A DNA stretch of 64,000 nucleotides. Source: Halobacillus faecis (GTDB lineage Bacteria > Bacillota > Bacilli > Bacillales > Halobacillaceae). The notes under the pieces were generated by a model. That model had not been told where the DNA came from, ran no database searches, and was given only the letters and a program-made list of their open reading frames with translations. Positions 18,707 to 26,682 of the stretch are shown here, piece by piece. The DNA lies in contig NZ_BJYD01000001.1 of NCBI RefSeq assembly GCF_007991335.1, positions 45,483-109,482 of the forward strand, given 5' to 3'. The number at the start of each line of letters is the position of its first letter. The first letter of the stretch is position 1. The position numbers and the translations under genes were made by a program.

Positions 18707-19678
18707 TTAGGCAGATTTGATGTGATTTTGTTTTGTATCTTTTATATCAGTATCCTTCTGTTTTCTAAAGATGGTTGCAATGATGGGGCCGGAAATATTG
18801 TGCCAAACACTGAAAATAGCACTGGGTACAGCAGCGAGTGGGTTAAAGTGAACAGCTGCAAGAGACGCTCCAAGACCTGAGTTTTGCATACCAACTTCAA
18901 TGGAAATTGCTCGTTGTTTGGCCGGTTCCATGTGGAACAGCTTCCCTAAACCGTAGCCAGCTAGATAACCAAGGATGTTGTGAACGACAACAATCGCGAA
19001 TATAGCTGCCCCCGTCTTGGCGATTTGAGATTGATTGACACTTACGACAGCAGCGACAATAGCTACAATGCTGATCACTGATATAAGTGGTAGAGCCTTC
19101 ACCGTTGCTTGTACTTTTTTCTTAAAAATGGCTTGGACGACCAAACCTAGTATAATCGGTACAAGAACGATTTTAACAATGGAGACAAAAAGAGCCCCTG
19201 CTGAAACCGGGAGCCACTGACTGGCGAATACCCAAACGAGTAAAGGGGTGAAAATAGGCGCAAGCAGAGTCGATACAGCTGTAATAGAAACGGAAAGAGC
19301 CGTGTCGCCTTTGGAAAGGTAAGTCATAACATTGGAGGAAGTCCCACCCGGACAACATCCTACAAGAATGACACCTACCGCTACTTCTGGTGAGACAGGA
19401 AGGATGGTCACTAATAGAAAAGCGAGAAGCGGCATGAGCGTAAACTGTGCTCCCACACCTATCGCTACATCCTTCGGCCTTTTGAATACCTCCTGGAAGT
19501 CTTGTTTAGATAGAGTCAGTCCCATTCCAAACATGATCATTCCCAATAAGGGAACAATATAGGGAGCAATCCATGTGAATCCTCCTGGAAGATAAAAAGA
19601 TAAGGCCGCAAAAAGGAGAACCCAGATGGCGAAAGTGCTGCCTGCAAATTGACTTACTTTTTCTAATGTTTTCATCAT
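18707..19678 (-). CDS. Bile acid:sodium symporter family (BASS) transporter
   Basis: A 323-residue membrane protein with about ten hydrophobic segments. Family motifs seen are FGMGLTLSKQDF, the crossover region GCCPGGTSSNVMTYLSKGD and EVGMQNSGLGASLA, the latter two being the sodium-binding crossover regions of BASS proteins. It resembles B. subtilis YocS; relatives carry pantoate, organic acids or bile acids, and the substrate here is unknown. An upstream TTG lies directly on the AAGGAG site, so the ATG two codons later is used. Confidence 0.85.
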   Translation of the reverse strand: MMKTLEKVSQFAGSTFAIWVLLFAALSFYLPGGFTWIAPYIVPLLGMIMFGMGLTLSKQDFQEVFKRPKDVAIGVGAQFTLMPLLAFLLVTILPVSPEVAVGVILVGCCPGGTSSNVMTYLSKGDTALSVSITAVSTLLAPIFTPLLVWVFASQWLPVSAGALFVSIVKIVLVPIILGLVVQAIFKKKVQATVKALPLISVISIVAIVAAVVSVNQSQIAKTGAAIFAIVVVHNILGYLAGYGLGKLFHMEPAKQRAISIEVGMQNSGLGASLAAVHFNPLAAVPSAIFSVWHNISGPIIATIFRKQKDTDIKDTKQNHIKSA

Positions 19679-19710
19679 ATTCAACTCCTTATGTAGAAAG
19701 ATATTTTCTG

Positions 19711-19738
19711 ATTATACGCTCTTTTCAGAAAAAACAAA
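19711..19738 (-). promoter_or_regulatory. SigA promoter for the BASS gene
   Basis: Read on the minus strand: TTTGTT, 16 bp, TATAAT. Confidence 0.5.
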
Positions 19739-19828
19739 GGTTCTTGATACAGAAAAAAATGAAAAAAATCACGATATGGCCAAGAATTTGAGATTCTTAA
19801 AGTTCCAGCGTAAAATAAAAAGAAAAAG

Positions 19829-19855
19829 TGAAACCTTTTAAGAACGAGACACGTA
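19829..19855 (+). promoter_or_regulatory. ECF-type (SigW-like) promoter of the PspA cluster
   Basis: TGAAAC (19829-19834), 17 bp, CGTA (19852-19855), with the CTTTT run after the -35 typical of B. subtilis SigW promoters. It lies about 40 bp before the first gene of the cluster, and B. subtilis pspA (ydjF) is itself a SigW target. A second copy of this promoter type stands before hflK. Confidence 0.75.
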
Positions 19856-19897
19856 CATACAGGTACACAGGGTCACAGTTGAAGGAGAGGTGAAGAT

Positions 19898-20410
19898 TTG
19901 GGTTTCTTTTCTAGATTGTTTTCAAAAAGTGAAAAACAGGCACCAGAAGTAAAAGAACGGACACCGTTGAATATCCAAGTCGGTGACATTGTCACGTACG
20001 ATCTTGTGGATTATGAAGTTGTAGGGAAAATTACGTATCGTGACGGTGGTTATGAGTGGTTCTCATACCAGCTATTAGAAGGTATGAGAACGAAGTGGCT
20101 GGCTGCTGAAATGGATGATGAGCTTGAATTAGGGGTATATGAGACGGTCAAACTCCCCGTATCTCTGCCCTTCCCTGAAAAACTCGAATACGAGGGTCAA
20201 ACTTTCTTTAAAGATGAAGAAGGGGAAGCACGCGTAACGGGAGAGGGAAGAAGTACAAACATTAATGGCCGGACGTCCCGTTATGCAGAGTATATGTCTG
20301 AAGATGAAGCGACGTATCTAAGCCTTGAATCATGGGGCAGTGAAGTAGAAGCGAGTGTTGGGTATGAGATCGAATCCTATGAAATCAAAATTTTGGCTGG
20401 TTCAAAATAA
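19898..20410 (+). CDS. DUF4178 protein, PspA partner
   Basis: A 170-residue soluble protein rich in beta strands, recognised as DUF4178 from GDIVTYDLVDYEVVGKITY and the repeated pattern of short strands and acidic turns (KWLAAEMDDELELGVYE). DUF4178 proteins are often encoded beside PspA, DUF350 and spermidine-synthase-like genes. Biochemical function is unknown. The TTG start has GAAGGAGAGGTG upstream. It is the first gene behind the SigW-type promoter and is 12 bp from pspA, so the two form one transcript. Confidence 0.8.
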   Translation: MGFFSRLFSKSEKQAPEVKERTPLNIQVGDIVTYDLVDYEVVGKITYRDGGYEWFSYQLLEGMRTKWLAAEMDDELELGVYETVKLPVSLPFPEKLEYEGQTFFKDEEGEARVTGEGRSTNINGRTSRYAEYMSEDEATYLSLESWGSEVEASVGYEIESYEIKILAGSK

Positions 20411-20422
20411 GGAGGAAGAAAA

Positions 20423-21094
20423 ATGTTTAAATTTTTTAATCGTGTAAAAACAGTCGTAGGTTCAGAGTTGAACGCCATGTTGGATAAAGCAGAAGACCCT
20501 GTGAAAATGCTTGATCAATTCATGCGTGATATGGAGAATGACATCCGCGAAGCGGAAAGTGCGGTAGCGAAGCAGATCGCAAATGAAAAGATGTTGAAAC
20601 GAAAATACGATGACTCTCAAGCTCTTGTAGATAAGCGCATGAAGCAGGCTGAAAAAGCCATTGAGGCTGGAAATGAAGATTTGGCTCGCCGTGCCCTCGA
20701 AGACAAGAAGAATCATCAGGACCAGGCGGACCAATTCAAGGCTTCATGGGAGCGTGCTCAGCAGGATGCGAACAACCTTCGTCAAAAACTAGACGAAATG
20801 AAAAAGGAATATCAGGAGATGAAGCTGAAGAAAGATTCCTTGAAAGCGCGTGCCGAGTCCGCCAAAACGCGCACGAAGATGAACCGCACGATGTCTAACA
20901 TTGGTGGGGATCAGTCCCGACAAGGTTTTGAGCGTATGGAAGAAAAAGTCATGCACTATGAAGCAGAGGCTGAAACGAGTGAGGATATGTCTTCCCAAAG
21001 CCGCTCCCTGGACGATGAATTCGAAGATTTGGATAACAAAGATAGTGTAGATAATGAGTTAGAAGAACTGAAGAGAAAGATGAACAAAGAGTAA
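20423..21094 (+). CDS. pspA: PspA/IM30 (ESCRT-III-like) membrane stress protein
   Basis: A 223-residue, almost entirely helical protein. It opens with the amphipathic membrane-binding helix MFKFFNRVKTVVGSELN and the conserved AEDPVKMLDQFMRDME segment, then a long coiled coil to about residue 150 and an acidic tail. PspA proteins form ESCRT-III-like polymers that stabilise damaged cytoplasmic membrane. AAGGAGG precedes the start. The acidic C-terminal extension (SRSLDDEFEDLDNKDS) is longer than in E. coli PspA. A terminator-like hairpin follows, so this gene and the DUF4178 gene may be made in excess over the rest of the cluster. Confidence 0.93.
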   Translation: MFKFFNRVKTVVGSELNAMLDKAEDPVKMLDQFMRDMENDIREAESAVAKQIANEKMLKRKYDDSQALVDKRMKQAEKAIEAGNEDLARRALEDKKNHQDQADQFKASWERAQQDANNLRQKLDEMKKEYQEMKLKKDSLKARAESAKTRTKMNRTMSNIGGDQSRQGFERMEEKVMHYEAEAETSEDMSSQSRSLDDEFEDLDNKDSVDNELEELKRKMNKE

Positions 21095-21111
21095 TCTCTG
21101 GTCCATGATTC

Positions 21112-21144
21112 GTGCCTGGCCAAGTGGTCAGGCACGGTTGTTTT
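21112..21144 (+). terminator. Terminator or attenuator after pspA
   Basis: GTGCCTGGCC-AAGT-GGTCAGGCAC (one G-U pair) followed by GGTTGTTTT. The U-tract is interrupted, so partial read-through to the next gene is possible. Confidence 0.65.
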
Positions 21145-21262
21145 ATGGCCTGGGATTTTAGCGAAGTCCGAGTTAAGGATAGGATTTTCCAATATAGCGG
21201 CATCCGGCTCCGGCGCCCGGTATTCATGATATAAGGCATCCGGCTTGCAAAGGGGAATCACC
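21145..21262. repeat. GC-rich segment resembling the repeat at 39.6 kb
   Basis: CGGCATCCGGCTCCGGCGCC at about 21200 is close to CGGTATCCGGTTACGGCGCC at about 39625, and both are followed by a GGTATTC/GAATACC motif. The segment lies in the 247-bp gap inside the PspA cluster. It is probably a decayed member of a dispersed repeat family. Confidence 0.4.
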
Positions 21263-21341
21263 TTCTTGCGGCCGTTTGATTATGCGTGTGTTGACTCCGG
21301 GTCGCTCCTTGAGCCTTTGTTCTGTGGAAGGAGGATGTGTG

Positions 21342-22010
21342 TTGAAAGATTATGCAGGGATCATAGTCGTAGGAATCATTGCCTTTTTCTTATTGTTCAA
21401 TGTATTTGGCGGAGATGACCAAAGAGGAATGTCAGGTTCTTATACCGAAGATACATATGGTGAACTACCTTCAGAGCCCGATCGGTCTGAAATTTTAAGT
21501 GGAATTGAAAATTCGGAAGAGAACGATATCGAATCATTGATTGAGGATCATTTCCCTCTATTGGATACGGTTCGATCCGAACAGGGCATCTCGAGAATTT
21601 ATATGACAAGAGAACTGACGTTAAAAGAGGTCTCAGATTCTTTGTCCTCAGCGATACCTCCTGAAGAAATAAGTGAAAGGCAGGAAAATAAGCAGGCTCT
21701 CATTTATCCAGATCATTTTGTTATCCTCCAGGAAAGTACGGAGGAACCCGGGGTCATTACGATTGAACTTGCATCCGATGATTTTGTAAGGAATCATTAT
21801 TCTCCCGGTTTCTTTAGTGGTTTATTTTTAGGATCTATTCTTAACCGTTCTTTGGGATCGAATGATTGGTATGAGCGCCGAAGGGCAAATTGCCAGCAGA
21901 CAGGGAACTGTTATGGTGGATATGGGATGTACGGGAATTATAATTCAGGTGGAACCACTTCTATGAGAGGGTCATCAACCCGCGGGGGCGGTCCTGGTAC
22001 AGGAAAATAA
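21342..22010 (+). CDS. DUF4247 membrane-anchored protein
   Basis: A 222-residue protein with one N-terminal transmembrane helix (AGIIVVGIIAFFLLFNVFG), an extracytoplasmic or cytoplasmic DUF4247 domain (ISRIYMTRELTLKEVSDSL to about residue 165) and a Gly/Ser/Tyr-rich tail with a CxxxxxC pair (NCQQTGNCYGG). The TTG start has GGAAGGAGG upstream and gives the N-terminus expected for the family. It is 14 bp from the DUF350 gene. Function unknown; consistently found with PspA and DUF350. Confidence 0.78.
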   Translation: MKDYAGIIVVGIIAFFLLFNVFGGDDQRGMSGSYTEDTYGELPSEPDRSEILSGIENSEENDIESLIEDHFPLLDTVRSEQGISRIYMTRELTLKEVSDSLSSAIPPEEISERQENKQALIYPDHFVILQESTEEPGVITIELASDDFVRNHYSPGFFSGLFLGSILNRSLGSNDWYERRRANCQQTGNCYGGYGMYGNYNSGGTTSMRGSSTRGGGPGTGK

Positions 22011-22024
22011 AGGAGGTTATCATT

Positions 22025-22420
22025 ATGGAACCATTTTTGGCTACGTTAGGCTATTTTGTGATGGCTGTTGTGATTGTTGTAATTGGATTGGTTATCTTTG
22101 AGTGGTTAACCAGACAGTATAAGGATTGGGAAGAGGTAAAGCAGGGGAATCAGGCAGTGGCGATGTCGATTGCAGGGAAAATCATTGGAATCTGTATTGT
22201 CCTGTCATTCGCCATTTATCATAGTTTCACTGTATGGGATACGTTGGTTTGGGGAGCGTACGGAGTTGTCCTCCAAATGATTGCCTACCTTTTATTTGAA
22301 CTGTTCACACGTAAGTTTTCTGTGGAAACGAAATTGAAGGAAAATAATACAGCGGTCGGAATCATTACGATGGGTGTATCGATTGGTTTAGCCTTTGTAA
22401 TCGGTGCGTCCATTACATAA
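22025..22420 (+). CDS. DUF350 membrane protein
   Basis: A 131-residue protein with four transmembrane segments arranged as two similar hairpins, each ending in an N-Q/T-A-V motif (GNQAVAMSIAGKIIG and NNTAVGIITMGVSIG), the hallmark of DUF350 (E. coli YjfL type). Molecular function is unknown. AAAGGAGG precedes the start. It is tightly linked to the DUF4247 gene and followed by a terminator. Confidence 0.85.
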   Translation: MEPFLATLGYFVMAVVIVVIGLVIFEWLTRQYKDWEEVKQGNQAVAMSIAGKIIGICIVLSFAIYHSFTVWDTLVWGAYGVVLQMIAYLLFELFTRKFSVETKLKENNTAVGIITMGVSIGLAFVIGASIT

Positions 22421-22441
22421 CGGCCTGAGAATATTTGAGAG

Positions 22442-22477
22442 AAGCCACTATGAATCATTCTCATAGTGGCTTTTTAA
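22442..22477 (+). terminator. Terminator after the DUF350 gene
   Basis: AGCCACTATGA-ATCATTC-TCATAGTGGCT followed by TTTTTA. Confidence 0.85.
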
Positions 22478-22504
22478 CATACAAGTTTAAGTGGAGTGAA
22501 CAAA

Positions 22505-24052
22505 GTGGAAGCGAATATTAGAAAAAGTCATTTTATATACTGGGCCTCAGGCATTGTTTCCATATGCGGGATTATTTTTGAAGTTTTATTTGGTGCGCTT
22601 GGCTCCTATATTCTCGGTGATGGTGTAAAGCAGTACACGTTAACGATCAGTTTGTTCCTTACCGGCATGGGGATCGGTGCGAGTATAAGTGAGAGAGTGA
22701 TGAAGCAGCTGATTGTCACGTTCATCTGGATTGAATTCATGGTGGCCTTGATCGGAGGTTTTTCAAGCTTCACGATGTTTGGTATGACGGCTTTTGCTCC
22801 TGCAGGAACGGATGCACTGTTCCTATACTTGGTCACATTTACCATTGGAGCCTTGACTGGTCTTGAACTGCCGATCCTGATTAGAAAGGCCAATGAAATA
22901 GGTGTGGAGCTCAACAGAAGCACGGCCAGGGTACTATTTTCTGATTATGCAGGTGGATTGATTGGTGGGCTACTTTTTGCTTTTTATCTCAGGCCGCAAA
23001 TGGGCATGGTGAAAAGTGCATTCTTTGTGGCTTGTATTAATTTAGCCGTCGCCGTTTTAGTCTTGTATTTATTCCGCTCTGAAATTAAGCGCTTCTCTAT
23101 CCATCTGACAGGAGCCATCCTAATCGGGGCACTTCTTATTGGTGGATTATTTTTCGGTGAAGAAATGGCCTTCTCTTTCGAACAAAAGCTATATAAAGAT
23201 CCAATCATTCATATGGAAGAGAGCGCTTATCAGCGAATTGTACTTACAAAAGAGCAAGGGGATACACGCCTCTATTTAAACGGTTCTTTGCAGTTCAGTT
23301 CAACAGATGAACATCGCTATCATGAAACACTTGTCCACCCTCCCGTCGCTTTTTCTGATAAGCAAGACAATGTCCTTATCCTTGGCGGGGGAGATGGGAT
23401 TGCGGCTAATGAGTTATTGAAGTATCAGGAAATCAAAGAGATCACGCTCGTTGACCTTGATCCAGCTGTCACAGATCTTGCACAATCCAATTATCATCTG
23501 CTGCAAGTAAATAAGGGAGCTCTTGATGACTCAAGGGTTAACGTATTAAATAAAGACGCGTTCGAGTTTTTAGAGAATGCAGATCAATTTTATGATGTAA
23601 TCATTATCGACCTTCCTGATCCGAATAACGAAAGCCTGAACAAACTTTATACGCGGGAGTTTTATTCTTTAGTGAGAAACCATCTATCCCCTGGAGGCGC
23701 AGTAATGATCCAGGCGACTAGTCCGCTTTTTGCGACAGAAGTGTATTGGACAATTGATAAAACGGTGGCTTCCACGGGTCTGTACACGGAAAATTTTCAT
23801 GTGGACGTTCCGAGCTTCGGAAATTGGGGATTCATTATGGCTGCACGGGAACCGGTAGCGATTGAAGAGGTCCAATTTACTGTGGAAACTGAATATCTGA
23901 CAGAGGAAGTGTTTCAATCCATGACAGTGTTTGGAAAAGATGAAGATGGGGAAATCTTGAATGGTGAAGGCCAAGTGGTCAAGATGGAACCCAATACCCT
24001 TATCCATCCACATCTCATTCAAAAGTATGAAGAAGCTTGGCGGAACTATTAA
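22505..24052 (+). CDS. Membrane-embedded spermidine-synthase-like protein
   Basis: A 515-residue two-part protein. Residues 1 to about 220 hold some seven transmembrane helices. The C-terminal half has a spermidine synthase fold with ILGGGDGIAANELL (dcSAM/SAM-binding), TLVDLDPAV (acidic ribose-binding) and IIIDLPDPNNESLNKLYT in place of the usual DSSDP gate. It may transfer an aminopropyl or methyl group at the membrane, or may be a non-classical member. The second GTG is used as start because GGAG lies eight bases before it. It is the last member of the PspA-linked cluster, separated from DUF350 by a terminator. Confidence 0.82.
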   Translation: MEANIRKSHFIYWASGIVSICGIIFEVLFGALGSYILGDGVKQYTLTISLFLTGMGIGASISERVMKQLIVTFIWIEFMVALIGGFSSFTMFGMTAFAPAGTDALFLYLVTFTIGALTGLELPILIRKANEIGVELNRSTARVLFSDYAGGLIGGLLFAFYLRPQMGMVKSAFFVACINLAVAVLVLYLFRSEIKRFSIHLTGAILIGALLIGGLFFGEEMAFSFEQKLYKDPIIHMEESAYQRIVLTKEQGDTRLYLNGSLQFSSTDEHRYHETLVHPPVAFSDKQDNVLILGGGDGIAANELLKYQEIKEITLVDLDPAVTDLAQSNYHLLQVNKGALDDSRVNVLNKDAFEFLENADQFYDVIIIDLPDPNNESLNKLYTREFYSLVRNHLSPGGAVMIQATSPLFATEVYWTIDKTVASTGLYTENFHVDVPSFGNWGFIMAAREPVAIEEVQFTVETEYLTEEVFQSMTVFGKDEDGEILNGEGQVVKMEPNTLIHPHLIQKYEEAWRNY

Positions 24053-24081
24053 ATTAGCAATCGATAAAAGGAGTGTTATGG

Positions 24082-24762
24082 ATGAAAGTTTCTTATCATG
24101 GTCACGCTGTAGTGAAAGTTGAAGCCAATGGAAAAACCATTCTTTTTGATCCGTTCATTTCAGACAACGGGAATACAGATCTGGATGCAGATCAAGTGAA
24201 AGCAGATGTGATTTTACTTACTCATGGTCACAACGATCACGTCGGGGATACTTTTGAGATTGCAAAAAGAAATGATGCTCAGGTTATCGCTCCGTTCGAG
24301 TTAGCTACTTACCTTGGAAATAAAGGCTTGAATGCTCATCCAATGTATATTGGTGGAGGTCACGAATTTGATTTTGGACAGGTGAAATTCACCCAGGCAT
24401 TTCACGGCTCTTCTTATCAGGAAGAGGATGGAACCATCGTGTACACTGGGATGCCTACGGGTATTTTACTGACGATTGATGGAAAAACCATATACCATGC
24501 CGGAGACACTGGTTTATTCTCGGATATGAAGATGATCGGGGAAAGGAATGACATTGATCTTGCTTTCCTCCCTATTGGTGACAATTTCACGATGGGACCT
24601 TCTGATGCGCTCGTTGCTGCTGAGTGGATCCAAGCGAAACAGGTCGTGCCTGTCCACTACAACACCTTTGATTTAATTGCTCAGGACGGGGATGCATTTG
24701 CTCAAGAAGTGAAACCAGGAAAAGGTACGGCGTTAAAGCCGGGAGAATCCATCGAGCTTTAA
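24082..24762 (+). CDS. ytkL: UPF0173 metallo-beta-lactamase-fold hydrolase YtkL
   Basis: A 226-residue metal-dependent hydrolase, the same length as B. subtilis YtkL. The metal motif HxHxDH reads [10 protein letters not shown] near residue 55, with later ligands at YHAGDTGLF and PVHYNTF. Substrate unknown. AAAAGGAGTG stands seven bases before the chosen ATG; an upstream GTG overlaps the binding site. Terminator follows. Confidence 0.92.
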   Translation: MKVSYHGHAVVKVEANGKTILFDPFISDNGNTDLDADQVKADVILLTHGHNDHVGDTFEIAKRNDAQVIAPFELATYLGNKGLNAHPMYIGGGHEFDFGQVKFTQAFHGSSYQEEDGTIVYTGMPTGILLTIDGKTIYHAGDTGLFSDMKMIGERNDIDLAFLPIGDNFTMGPSDALVAAEWIQAKQVVPVHYNTFDLIAQDGDAFAQEVKPGKGTALKPGESIEL

Positions 24763-24775
24763 GCCTGCAATATTC

Positions 24776-24812
24776 AAAGCCGTTTGTCTACTCAATGACA
24801 AACGGCTTTTTC
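24776..24812 (+). terminator. Terminator after ytkL
   Basis: AAAGCCGTTTGTC-TACTCAAT-GACAAACGGCTTT followed by more T. Confidence 0.9.
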
Positions 24813-24908
24813 TGAAACTTCAGGAAGAAATTGCGGATCATCTGTATCAACTGTATAATAACAATTATAAGAAATTGGATTAGTACAGTTAGAAAGTTTG
24901 GTGGGCGT

Positions 24909-26222
24909 ATGGCAACAAAACATGAACAGATCCTGGAACATATTGAATCCCTGTCAGTCGGCAGTAAAATATCTGTCAGAAGAATAGCGAAAGCATTGAA
25001 TGTCAGTGAAGGTACAGCCTACAGGGCCATCAAAGAAGCGGAGAATCAGGACCTTGTCAGCACGATGGAACGTGTCGGAACCATCAGAATTGAAAAGAAG
25101 AAAAAAGAGAACATAGAAAAATTGACGTTTGCTGAAATTGTGAATGTCGTCGATGGTCAAGTGCTTGGCGGACGGGAGGGTTTGTATAAAACCCTAAGTA
25201 AATTCGTCATAGGTGCGATGAAGCTTGAAGCGATGATGCGTTATACAGAAGCGGGTTCTCTTCTTATCGTAGGGAACCGGACAAATGCTCATGAGCTTGC
25301 GGTTAAAGAAGGGGCAGCCGTTTTAATAACGGGTGGATTCGATACGAGTGAAACGGTTAAGAAGCTGGCTGATGAAAAGAAGCTTCCCGTCATCTCTACC
25401 AGCTATGATACATTCACAGTCGCAACGATGATCAACCGAGCCATTTATGATCAATTGATAAAAAAAGAAATTGTACTTGTTGATGATATTTATACTTCCT
25501 TTGAGGAATCAAAGTTCCTGCAGTCATTGGATCCGGTTGCCAAGTGGCATGAATTTAACACAGCCACTGGCCATAGCCGTTATCCAGTCGTAGATCAACA
25601 GAATCGTGTGGTCGGCATCGTCACATCAAGAGATGTGATCGGTAAAGATAAAGAGACACGGATTGAAAAAGTCATGACTCGAAATCCAATGACCGTACAT
25701 GCGAAAACCTCTCTTGCGAATGCTGCCCATGTCATGGTTTGGGAAGGGATTGAACTGATGCCCGTTGTTGATCCTTCTCATAAACTTCAAGGGATCATTT
25801 CCCGACAGGACGTGTTAAAAGCTTTGCAGCATATCCAAAGGCAGCCTCAGGTAGGCGAAACGATTGATGATCTGGCGACAAACCGTATGGAGGTCATTGC
25901 AGAAGATGACTCAAATCCTGTATGGCAGACCAAAGTAACACCCCAGATGACGAACCCACTAGGAACGATGTCTTATGGTGTTTTCATTTCGTTAATTACA
26001 GAAGCCTCAAGTAGATTATTAAGGAAATATAAAAAGGGCGATCTTGTGGTTGAAAACATTTCGGTCTATTTTATTAAACCTGTTCAAATTGAAAGCGATA
26101 TCGAAGTGCGTCCTCAGATTTTGGAGGTCGGAAGGAAATTTGCAAAAGTAGACATCGAGGTTCATCATGAGAAGTCCATTGTTGGAAAAGCTCTCCTCAT
26201 GGCCCAGCTCATTGACCGATAA
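24909..26222 (+). CDS. ytoI: YtoI: HTH-DRTGG-CBS-hotdog protein
   Basis: A 437-residue four-part protein: an N-terminal winged helix-like HTH (about 1-60, ISVRRIAKALNVSEGTAYRAIKEAE), a DRTGG domain (about 75-190), two CBS repeats (about 195-315, with ATGHSRYPVVDQQNRVVGIVTSRD) and a C-terminal hotdog/MaoC-like domain. CBS pairs usually bind adenine nucleotides. B. subtilis YtoI has the same order and near-identical length (439 aa); its role is unknown. The ribosome binding site (GGTGGG) is weak. Confidence 0.9.
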   Translation: MATKHEQILEHIESLSVGSKISVRRIAKALNVSEGTAYRAIKEAENQDLVSTMERVGTIRIEKKKKENIEKLTFAEIVNVVDGQVLGGREGLYKTLSKFVIGAMKLEAMMRYTEAGSLLIVGNRTNAHELAVKEGAAVLITGGFDTSETVKKLADEKKLPVISTSYDTFTVATMINRAIYDQLIKKEIVLVDDIYTSFEESKFLQSLDPVAKWHEFNTATGHSRYPVVDQQNRVVGIVTSRDVIGKDKETRIEKVMTRNPMTVHAKTSLANAAHVMVWEGIELMPVVDPSHKLQGIISRQDVLKALQHIQRQPQVGETIDDLATNRMEVIAEDDSNPVWQTKVTPQMTNPLGTMSYGVFISLITEASSRLLRKYKKGDLVVENISVYFIKPVQIESDIEVRPQILEVGRKFAKVDIEVHHEKSIVGKALLMAQLIDR

Positions 26223-26254
26223 AAAAAGTCGCTGAACAACAGCGACTTTTTCTT
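26222..26254. terminator. Bidirectional terminator between ytoI and ytpI
   Basis: AAAAAAGTCGCTG-AACAA-CAGCGACTTTTT. Confidence 0.92.
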
Positions 26255-26260
26255 AGATAT

Positions 26261-26563
26261 TTAAGATTGGGGACTTGTACGGTGCTTTTGAAATTCTGCC
26301 CGGTAATGCTTGCTTGCTTTCCACCCCTGCTGGGCTTGGAAAATACCAAGGGTAATGAATACGAGGCCTACAAAAAGGGAAAGTTTCGTTTGGTAGAATA
26401 CATATTGGTTAATCCCAAAAAAGAAAATGAAACTTCCAAGGAAAAGCTTGGACTTACTATTTAAGTATTCTTGAGTTAAAGGATCGTTGGAACGAACAAT
26501 CATCACCTTGTAGTAGATGTAAAGCACAAAAGAGATTAATATAAGGATCGGAAAAATAATCAT
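26261..26563 (-). CDS. ytpI: YtpI-like small membrane protein
   Basis: A 100-residue protein with three predicted membrane segments (N-terminal IFPILILISFVLYIYY, then LFLGSFIFFFGINQYVFY and LSLFVGLVFITLGIFQAQQG). The B. subtilis gene at this place is ytpI, of unknown function. It is convergent with ytoI and divergent from nrnA. Confidence 0.85.
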   Translation of the reverse strand: MIIFPILILISFVLYIYYKVMIVRSNDPLTQEYLNSKSKLFLGSFIFFFGINQYVFYQTKLSLFVGLVFITLGIFQAQQGWKASKHYRAEFQKHRTSPQS

Positions 26564-26682
26564 TTGATCGACTCCTGTGTTTAAATTTCTCTTTTATTGT
26601 AGCTTTTTTTTTCGGAAAAGGCTACCTGTGCATAGAATTCTATGATTAAATAACACGCAAAGCAAAAGAGGAGGACTTTTAT

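Noticed and set aside
20956..21261. Antisense frames across the pspA 3' end and the gap that follows
   Set aside because: They cross the pspA terminator and the GC-rich repeat-like block; no ribosome binding site; likely chance.
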